Assembly: GCF_016907735.1 (NCBI RefSeq)
Contig: NZ_JAFBCP010000001.1
Coordinates: 2,346,105 to 2,410,104 of the forward strand
DNA: 64,000 bases
Direction: 5' to 3'
Origin: Brevibacterium paucivorans
Lineage (GTDB): Bacteria; Actinomycetota; Actinomycetes; Actinomycetales; Brevibacteriaceae
Numbering within the stretch: the stretch's first letter is position 1; each line of letters starts with the position of its first letter. The notes beneath the pieces were generated by a model. It searched no databases, was not told where the DNA came from, and saw nothing but the letters and a program-made list of their open reading frames with translations. The translations under genes and the position numbers were made by a program. Positions 58,591 to 64,000 of the stretch are shown here, piece by piece.

Positions 58591-58848
58591 ATGAAAAAAG
58601 ATATTCACCCGGAATACCGCCCGGTTGTGTTCAACGACCTGGCATCTGGAACCAAGTTCTTCACGCGCTCGACTGTGAAGACCGAAAAGACCATCGAATG
58701 GGAAGACGGAAACACCTACCCACTGGTCGACGTTGAAATTTCTTCGGCTTCGCACCCGTTCTACACCGGTAAGCAGCGCATCCTTGACTCCGCTGGACGC
58801 GTTGAGAAGTTCAAGGACCGCTACAAGGGCTTCGGAAAGCGCAAGTAA
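58591..58848 (+). CDS. rpmE2: Ribosomal protein L31, type B
   Basis: An 85-residue L31 of the type that lacks the zinc-binding CxxC motif (no Cys at all). Family landmarks are [22 protein letters not shown] and the C-terminal [15 protein letters not shown]. Type B copies usually replace zinc-bound L31 under zinc shortage. ATG 58591 has AAAGGA upstream. It ends before a strong terminator. Confidence 0.95.
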   Translation: MKKDIHPEYRPVVFNDLASGTKFFTRSTVKTEKTIEWEDGNTYPLVDVEISSASHPFYTGKQRILDSAGRVEKFKDRYKGFGKRK

Positions 58849-58861
58849 CACGTATATCAAT

Positions 58862-58891
58862 AATGGCCGGCACGTTCATGTGCCGGCCATT
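58862..58891. terminator. Terminator after rpmE2
   Basis: AATGGCCGGCAC and GTGCCGGCCATT form a perfect 12-pair stem around GTTCAT, followed by CTTGTTTGTT. It lies between the convergent rpmE2 and kinase genes and can act in both directions. Confidence 0.9.
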
Positions 58892-58917
58892 CTTGTTTGT
58901 TGAGCTCTTTATGGCTC

Positions 58918-59748
58918 CTACAGCGTGCGCGCTTCCACGGTGATGCTGTCCGTGGGTTGGGTGCGCCACGCGCAGTGGAGGAGAGAGCGCACGCCGGTCT
59001 CGTTCTGAATTGAGGCGGCAATGCCGTGAGCAATTTTTTCTTTCGCCGAGGTCGCCGCGGCTACCACGTCAAGTCCGGTTGCCAGCCCGGCAGCGATCGA
59101 TGATGCGAACGAGCAACCGGCACCGTTGACCAGGTGGTTGTTGACCTTGGTTGTCGACAGTTCGGTGACGGTGGTTCCGTCGAAGATGACATCGACCGCG
59201 GTTGGCCCGTCGAGGCGCGCGCCACCCTTGACGATCACGTTCTTTGCACCCTTGCTGTGCAACGTGCGGGCCGCCTCGACCATGCCTTCCACACTGTCCA
59301 AGGACTCTGCCCCTACCAAGGTGGCTGCTTCTTCGAGGTTGGGGGTGATCACGGTGGCGTGCGGAACGAGCTTTTCCAGGAACAGGTCTCTCAGGTCCAC
59401 CATGGTGCCTGCGCCCTTACATACCAGGACCGGGTCAAACACGTACGGGATATGTGCCTTCTCAATGTGGTCCGCCAGAACCAGCGCGTTGTCAACGGAA
59501 CCCAGCATGCCGGATTTGATGACGTCGAAGGAGTGGACGCCCAGCACCGAAGTGAGCTGGCGTGCAACGATGTCTTCAGCCACGAACTCGATTTCGTGGA
59601 CGAATTCCTTGTCTGGGTTGAACGTCACGATGCAGGTCTCGACAGTGGAGCCAAAAACTCCGTACTCTTCGAACATTTTGAGGTCTGCGGAAAGTCCTGC
59701 CCCTCCGGAAACATCGAGACCGGCAAATGTGAGCGCGCGGCGTGTCAT
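58918..59748 (-). CDS. pdxK: Pyridoxine/hydroxymethylpyrimidine kinase (PdxK/ThiD family)
   Basis: A ribokinase-fold kinase of 276 residues. It resembles PdxK of Bacillus and Staphylococcus more than typical ThiD: FAGLDVSGGAGLSADLKMFE, YVFDPVLVCKGAGTMVD (the VCKG loop), ATVITPNLEEAATLVG, and the catalytic-site NGAGCSFASSIAAGLA. It would phosphorylate pyridoxal/pyridoxine, possibly also HMP. ACAGGAGG precedes the ATG. No thi genes and no TPP riboswitch are nearby. Confidence 0.82.
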   Translation of the reverse strand: MTRRALTFAGLDVSGGAGLSADLKMFEEYGVFGSTVETCIVTFNPDKEFVHEIEFVAEDIVARQLTSVLGVHSFDVIKSGMLGSVDNALVLADHIEKAHIPYVFDPVLVCKGAGTMVDLRDLFLEKLVPHATVITPNLEEAATLVGAESLDSVEGMVEAARTLHSKGAKNVIVKGGARLDGPTAVDVIFDGTTVTELSTTKVNNHLVNGAGCSFASSIAAGLATGLDVVAAATSAKEKIAHGIAASIQNETGVRSLLHCAWRTQPTDSITVEARTL

Positions 59749-59762
59749 AGGTCCTCCTGTGA

Positions 59763-59791
59763 GTGAACGTGTGAATGATTACGTGAACGTG
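59763..59791. promoter_or_regulatory. Direct repeat in the pdxK leader
   Basis: GTGAACGTG occurs at 59763-59771 and 59783-59791, exactly 20 bases apart (two helical turns), between a probable minus-strand TATAGAAT and the kinase ribosome-binding site. Direct repeats of this spacing suit MocR-type PdxR regulators of vitamin B6 genes, but this is inference. Confidence 0.4.
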
Positions 59792-59817
59792 CAGATTCTA
59801 TATGAGCGGCCAGCGGG

Positions 59818-60285
59818 CTATTTTCCGCCCGGGTACCCCAGCTGGCGCCATGCTTCGTAGGTGGCGATTGAGGCCGAATTCGCCAGGTTCAAACTGCGCC
59901 TGCCTTCCAACATGGGAATGCGGACGGCTAGGTCCACGTGCGGGTCTTCTGCGACCTCGGCGGGCAACCCCGTGGACTCTTTTCCAAACAGGAGAACGTC
60001 GTCGGAGGTGTACTCCACTGTGTCGAATGTGTGGGTGGTGTGCGTGGTGAACGCGATGACGCGCTTGTGTCCCAGCTCCTCCCACAGGTGCTCGATCGTG
60101 GGGTGGACGGTGACATGCGCCAGATCGTGATAGTCCAGTCCCGCCCTGCGGAGTTTTGCGTCACTAAGGTCGAACCCCAGGGGCTCAACCAGGTGCAAGT
60201 GCGCGCCTGTCACGGCCGCTAAACGTATGGCGTTTCCGGTGTTGCCGGGAATTTCGGGGGTGTGGAACACGATCTGAATGGGCAT
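59818..60285 (-). CDS. trmL: tRNA (cytidine/uridine-34 2'-O)-methyltransferase
   Basis: A small SPOUT enzyme of 155 residues that methylates the wobble ribose of certain leucine tRNAs. Motifs are PEIPGNTGNAIRLAAVTGAH, LLFGKESTGLP and RIPMLEGRRSLNLANSASI. TAGGAT on the minus strand (+ 60292-60297) lies 6 nt before the ATG and there is no ribosome-binding site, so the mRNA is probably leaderless. Divergent from imuA. Confidence 0.92.
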   Translation of the reverse strand: MPIQIVFHTPEIPGNTGNAIRLAAVTGAHLHLVEPLGFDLSDAKLRRAGLDYHDLAHVTVHPTIEHLWEELGHKRVIAFTTHTTHTFDTVEYTSDDVLLFGKESTGLPAEVAEDPHVDLAVRIPMLEGRRSLNLANSASIATYEAWRQLGYPGGK

Positions 60286-60325
60286 GGTGCAATCCTAATC
60301 GGGTTGCCGGCAAACCTTGCATACT

Positions 60326-60341
60326 TCGAACATGTGTTCGA
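60326..60341. promoter_or_regulatory. LexA (SOS) box of imuA-imuB-dnaE2
   Basis: TCGAACATGTGTTCGA matches the actinobacterial LexA consensus TCGAAC-N4-GTTCGA at every fixed position. It overlaps GATAAT at 60340-60345, the probable -10, so LexA would block the promoter directly. Confidence 0.92.
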
Positions 60342-60351
60342 TAATGTTTGT

Positions 60352-60987
60352 GTGTCTGCTCTGCGTGATTTCGATAAGCTCCGCAGCCTACCGGGCGTGC
60401 GTACCGCGGGGGACCTGGCTACGTCACGGCCAGTGTTCCCCGTGTCCGGTGCGCTGCCTTCTGTCTTTTCCCGAGGTGGTTTGCGGCGCGGCGACATCAC
60501 CCAGATTGTGGGGACACATGGGTTTTCTGTTGCTCTGGCGGTCGTGTCGAAGGCAACGCAGGAACGTCATTGGTGCGCCAGCCTGGGGGTGGGCGTTCCC
60601 GCGGTCGCGGCCCTGGGGGATTTCGACGTTGCGCTGGACCATTTTGTGAATGTTGCCGTTGAGCCGGGGGATCGCGTGCAAGCTCTGTCGATTCTGATCG
60701 ACACGTTTGCCATCGTCATTACGCAACCGGTACAGATGAGCCCGGGGCAACGGTCTCGCCTTCACAGCAAAGTGCGCGAAAAGAACATGTCGCTGATTGT
60801 TCTGCGCGACTTTCCCCACGCGGGGGAGAAGCTCACTGTTTCTGAACCGCGGTGGGAAGGGCTCGACCACGGGTCAGGGCACCTCAGTGGCTATTCGGTG
60901 CGCGTGACGAACCCTGCCATGGGGAGTACACGCATCGAACTACCCGGCGCGGAACAGGTGTCTTCGCAGGTGATTCGTCTTGTCTGA
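60352..60987 (+). CDS. imuA: ImuA-like mutagenesis protein
   Basis: First gene of a translesion-synthesis cassette. The 211-residue protein resembles a degenerate RecA-fold ImuA/ImuA' protein: FSRGGLRRGDITQIVG at the usual entry to the core, but no Walker A lysine motif. GTG 60352 is chosen because GATAAT lies 6 nt upstream (leaderless). The frame stays open back to 60262, but that part crosses the LexA box. It overlaps imuB by 8 nt. In mycobacteria ImuA' links ImuB to DnaE2. Confidence 0.82.
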   Translation: MSALRDFDKLRSLPGVRTAGDLATSRPVFPVSGALPSVFSRGGLRRGDITQIVGTHGFSVALAVVSKATQERHWCASLGVGVPAVAALGDFDVALDHFVNVAVEPGDRVQALSILIDTFAIVITQPVQMSPGQRSRLHSKVREKNMSLIVLRDFPHAGEKLTVSEPRWEGLDHGSGHLSGYSVRVTNPAMGSTRIELPGAEQVSSQVIRLV

Positions 60988-62536
60988 AGGTGCGCGTACA
61001 CTCGTTCTCACGGTTCCCGACTGGCCGGCGCTTGCCGTTACGCTCCGTGAAGACATCAACGTGAGCGAACCCGTCATGGTTGTGCGGGCAGGCGTTGTGT
61101 ATTCGGCGAACGCGAGCGCCAGAAAACACGGTGTTGTACGTGGAATGAACACTCGGAGTGCGCAATTGCGGTGCCCGCACGCGCACGTCTACCCGTTCGA
61201 CCTGGACCGTGACCATCAAGAGTTCGCCACCGCCGTGACTGTTCTGGACCACATGGTGGCATGGTTTAGCCTGTTTCACCCCGGAACGGTCACGATCCCC
61301 ATCTCTTCCCTTGAACGCACATATGAAAACGAAGAGCGTGCCGTGCATGATCTGCTGACGGAACTCATCGATGCAACCGGGTGGGAGGTTTTCGCAGGAA
61401 TTGCGGACACCCCGTTCGCCGCCCTTTTGGCGGCAGACTCGCAAACCCGCGTCGAACCGGGGAGAACGGGGAAGTTTCTAGCGCCGTTAAGTGTGGATCG
61501 GCTGAGGCTTGTCGACTCCCAGTTCACTCCGCTCACCGTTCTTCTGCACCGTTTAGGAATCGACCGATTGGGCCAGTTAGCGACTCTGCCACGCACCCAG
61601 GTCTACACCCGGTTCGGGGAAACAGGTGCGCGTGCGTGGCTTCTTGCCTCCGGGCACACCTACGAACTTCCCCGGGAACATGTGCGATCTCGCGATTTTA
61701 CCGTGAGCGCGCCTGTTGAACCGCCCACGGGCAGGCTCGACATCATTTCGTTTAAAGCACGCGAACTGGCCATCGATTTCGTTGAGCGCATTCGAGAAGC
61801 CGGACTGGTCTGTACGCACGTGCGCATCGTGCTACACGCATCCAACGACACGTATGAACGTACATGGCATTTAGACACGCTCACCGAAACCACGCTGGCC
61901 GACCGTGTGCGCTGGCAAGCCGCAGGATGGCAAGGGTCACGCACCGAAAAAACCCCGCACGCAGAAGACAGCGGTGGCAGTGATGCCAACGAGGACGGAA
62001 TACACCACATCGAGTTCTTCGCACAAGAACTCGTCGCCCCCTTACGCGCCCAGTCGAACCTGTTTGCCCCACACACCGACGACGTCAGTGCCGCACTCGA
62101 ACGCATCCAAGGACTTTTCGGAATCGACGCAGTGAACGTCCCAGCCCTGCAGGGAGGGCGATCACCTGAGGAAACGAACCTGTGGACCCCTTGGAGGCAC
62201 AGCACTGAACCCGCCCGCGACCCCCAGGCGCCGTGGCCCGGAGCCTTGCCACCACCTCGGCCCACCTTGGTAGAAAACACGCCCGTAGACCTGCTCAACG
62301 AATACGGTGAGCCGGTTGTTGCCAGACCTGCCGGGCTGGACAGCACCCCGCGGGTTCTTCGCACTCGGGAAGGCACGCAGGCTGTCACCAACTTTTCTTC
62401 CGCTTGGCCCGTAGACACGCAGTGGTGGGGTAAGCACCAGTACCACGTGCGGTGCCAGATTGTGACCGAAACCGGTGAAGCGTACGTGCTGTGCAAAGAA
62501 GCCGGGCAGTGGGCCATCGTGGGGAGGTACGCGTGA
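60980..62536 (+). CDS. imuB: ImuB (inactive Y-family polymerase homologue)
   Basis: A 518-residue Y-family relative. The places of the catalytic acids are altered: the N-terminus reads RTLVLTVPDWPALAV instead of a DMDxFF-type motif and the second site reads PISSLERTYE, so it should not polymerise. It keeps the little-finger and long C-terminal region, where homologues bind the beta clamp and partners. The start is TTG 60980, inside the end of imuA. Its stop overlaps the dnaE2 ATG by one base (TGATG). Confidence 0.9.
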   Translation: MSEGARTLVLTVPDWPALAVTLREDINVSEPVMVVRAGVVYSANASARKHGVVRGMNTRSAQLRCPHAHVYPFDLDRDHQEFATAVTVLDHMVAWFSLFHPGTVTIPISSLERTYENEERAVHDLLTELIDATGWEVFAGIADTPFAALLAADSQTRVEPGRTGKFLAPLSVDRLRLVDSQFTPLTVLLHRLGIDRLGQLATLPRTQVYTRFGETGARAWLLASGHTYELPREHVRSRDFTVSAPVEPPTGRLDIISFKARELAIDFVERIREAGLVCTHVRIVLHASNDTYERTWHLDTLTETTLADRVRWQAAGWQGSRTEKTPHAEDSGGSDANEDGIHHIEFFAQELVAPLRAQSNLFAPHTDDVSAALERIQGLFGIDAVNVPALQGGRSPEETNLWTPWRHSTEPARDPQAPWPGALPPPRPTLVENTPVDLLNEYGEPVVARPAGLDSTPRVLRTREGTQAVTNFSSAWPVDTQWWGKHQYHVRCQIVTETGEAYVLCKEAGQWAIVGRYA

Positions 62537-64000
62537 TGTACGCCGAACTTCATACGCATTCGAACTTCTCGTTCCTCGACGGGGCCTCAGACCCGGAAGA
62601 ACTCGTGCACGCGGCACATGCTGCAGGGCTGTCCGCCTTGGCTTTGACCGATCACAACGGGCTGTACGGTGCCGTGCGTTTTGCGCAAGAAGCCCAGTGC
62701 GTGGGAATTCCCACTGTTTTTGGGGCGGAACTGTCCGTGGGGCTCACGCACAAGATTCCAGGGCAAAAAGACCCGCAGGCCACTCACCTTCTAGTGCTTG
62801 CCCGCAGTGTCGACGGGTACAGGCAACTGTCACGCGCGATCTCTCGGGGGTATGAACACGGCGAGAAAAACCGCCCGGTTTTCCACCTCGAAGAACTCGC
62901 TGCCTTAGACCCCGACTGGTACATCCTCACGGGGTGTCGCAAAGGGCCACTCATTCCCCACCTCGGCGACCCTGACGGGGGCATCAGCGCACTCCGTGGT
63001 CTGGCCGAGCTGTTTCCAGACCGGGTTGTGGTCGAACTGACCCGCTTTGGATACCCCACTGACGATGCGCGGATTGACCACCTCACCGGTTTAGCCGGCC
63101 GTGCGAAACTTCCCACCGTGGCCACGAACGCGGTTCACTATGCGCACAGGTCGGGATACCGCGGGGCACACGTGCGCGCTGCTATCAGATCGCACGCCTC
63201 CTTGGACGAACTGGCCGGGTGGCTACCGGCCGACGCCACCGCGTATATCCGCACACCCCATGACATGCAGGAACGCTTTGGGGCTGGTCCGGTGGAAACA
63301 GCCCACCGGATTGGACAAGAATGTGCGTTTGAGCTGTCGGGTGCCCAAGTGGGACTCCCGCAGGCGCCAGTTCCCCCGGGGCGGGACGCAGATGAACACC
63401 TACGTGAACTCGTATACGCGGGGGCTCGGCGCCGGTATGGTGAGCGTTCGGAATACCCGCGCGCGTGGGAACAGATCGACACCGAACTGGCCACGATCAC
63501 TTCGATGGGGTTCGCCGGGTACTTCCTCATCGTGGAAGACATTGCCCGGTTTTGTCACACCAACGGCATCTACTGCCAAGGACGTGGGTCAGCCGCGAAC
63601 TCAGCGGTGTGCTTTGTCTTGGGTATCACCGCAGTCGACGCGGTGAAGTTCCAGCTGCTCTTCGATCGGTTCTTAAGCCCGCAGAGAGCTGGGTACCCGG
63701 ACATCGACATTGACATTGAATCGGGCCGGCGCGAAGAAGTGATCCAATACGTGTACCAGACATACGATCGGACGCGGGCAGCGCAAGTCGCCAACGTCAT
63801 CACGTACCGCACAAAATCAGCGATCCGGGACGCCGCCTCGGCTTTTGGGTACAGCCCCGGCCAGCAGGACGCATTCGCAAAAACCGCCCACCGCGGAGCC
63901 CTGTCCCCAGACGCCGACGAACCACCCCACGTGCCCGGCCCTGTTCTGGAAGCGGCGCGGGACTTGCACAACTCACCACGTCACCTCGGGATCCACTCCG
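62536..64000 (+). CDS. dnaE2: Error-prone DNA polymerase DnaE2 (partial, runs off the window)
   Basis: The catalytic subunit of the mutasome, a C-family polymerase. The visible 488 codons include the N-terminal PHP domain (AELHTHSNFSFLDGASDPEE, ALTDHNGLYG) and the start of the palm with YCQGRGSAANSAVCFVLG and the catalytic acids in GYPDIDIDIESGRREEVI. The frame is open at the window end, so about half of the roughly 1,050-residue protein is missing. ATG 62536 overlaps the imuB stop; a GTG 3 nt earlier is possible. Confidence 0.95.
   Translation, partial: MYAELHTHSNFSFLDGASDPEELVHAAHAAGLSALALTDHNGLYGAVRFAQEAQCVGIPTVFGAELSVGLTHKIPGQKDPQATHLLVLARSVDGYRQLSRAISRGYEHGEKNRPVFHLEELAALDPDWYILTGCRKGPLIPHLGDPDGGISALRGLAELFPDRVVVELTRFGYPTDDARIDHLTGLAGRAKLPTVATNAVHYAHRSGYRGAHVRAAIRSHASLDELAGWLPADATAYIRTPHDMQERFGAGPVETAHRIGQECAFELSGAQVGLPQAPVPPGRDADEHLRELVYAGARRRYGERSEYPRAWEQIDTELATITSMGFAGYFLIVEDIARFCHTNGIYCQGRGSAANSAVCFVLGITAVDAVKFQLLFDRFLSPQRAGYPDIDIDIESGRREEVIQYVYQTYDRTRAAQVANVITYRTKSAIRDAASAFGYSPGQQDAFAKTAHRGALSPDADEPPHVPGPVLEAARDLHNSPRHLGIHS

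Noticed and set aside
59749..59817. TPP riboswitch upstream of the kinase gene
   Set aside because: The gap is only 69 bases, too short for a TPP aptamer, and lacks its conserved motifs.
60262..60351. N-terminal extension of imuA from 60262
   Set aside because: It runs through the LexA box and overlaps the start of the divergent trmL. The promoter geometry points to GTG 60352.

Overview
The window is a piece of a high-G+C actinobacterial chromosome, most likely from the order Micrococcales. The evidence is the gene order (uvrA-uvrC-rapZ-yvcK-whiA-gap-pgk-tpiA-secG, tkt-tal, ctaB, ctaA, sufR-sufBDCSU-sufT), GTGA/ATGA stop-start overlaps throughout, many GTG starts, LexA boxes of the TCGAAC-N4-GTTCGA type, a DUF222/HNH gene, and an ImuA-ImuB-DnaE2 mutagenesis cassette. 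No rRNA, tRNA, CRISPR array, intact transposase or integrase was recognised. Gene density is high and no stretch over 300 bases is empty except a degenerate zone at 56.46-56.86 kb.

1-12 kb: the end of a DUF3516 helicase, SOS-controlled uvrA with uvrC, then rapZ-yvcK-whiA and the lower-glycolysis operon gap-pgk-tpiA-secG. A shared hairpin separates secG from the convergent tkt-tal-pgi operon (12.0-16.8 kb). The zwf-opcA-pgl genes that usually lie in this neighbourhood are missing. 17-24 kb holds haem-A synthesis (ctaB, ctaA), a heterodimeric ABC exporter with one degenerate ATP site, and an ABC-2 efflux pair coupled to ctaA. 24.2-30.7 kb is a complete SUF iron-sulfur assembly operon (sufR-B-D-Rieske-C-S-U-T) with a candidate SufR operator.

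30.7-34.1 kb is a low-G+C insertion: a nitrilase and an MFS symporter transcribed divergently from a LysR regulator. 34.2-47.6 kb returns to core genes: a zinc metalloprotease, RNase HI, an ABC-F ATPase, a DUF222/HNH protein with an SOS-type box, a SURF1 operon, fabG-fabI, a SixA-like phosphatase, serB with an unrecognised partner, an ABC ATPase, a TauE/SafE transporter and a SpoU/TrmH-family RNA methyltransferase.

47.6-57.7 kb is an acquired, very high-G+C copper-resistance island: cueP, csoR, copB, a YdhK/DUF1541 lipoprotein, a YHS metal-binding protein, copA, copZ, a small Cys/His-rich membrane protein, a DUF998 protein and TetR remnants. Several CsoR-like inverted repeats drive it. Its right end abuts a second, orphan copy of the C-terminal codons of the RNA methyltransferase gene. 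The island therefore appears to sit inside that gene's 3' end and to have supplied a replacement end, an arrangement reminiscent of SCC elements in staphylococcal rlmH.

57.7-64 kb is core again: a conserved phosphatase-like protein, ribosomal protein L31 type B, a PdxK/ThiD kinase, TrmL, and the SOS-controlled imuA-imuB-dnaE2 cassette, the last gene running off the window. A recurrent feature is a -10 hexamer 6-7 nt before the start codon, suggesting many leaderless mRNAs.
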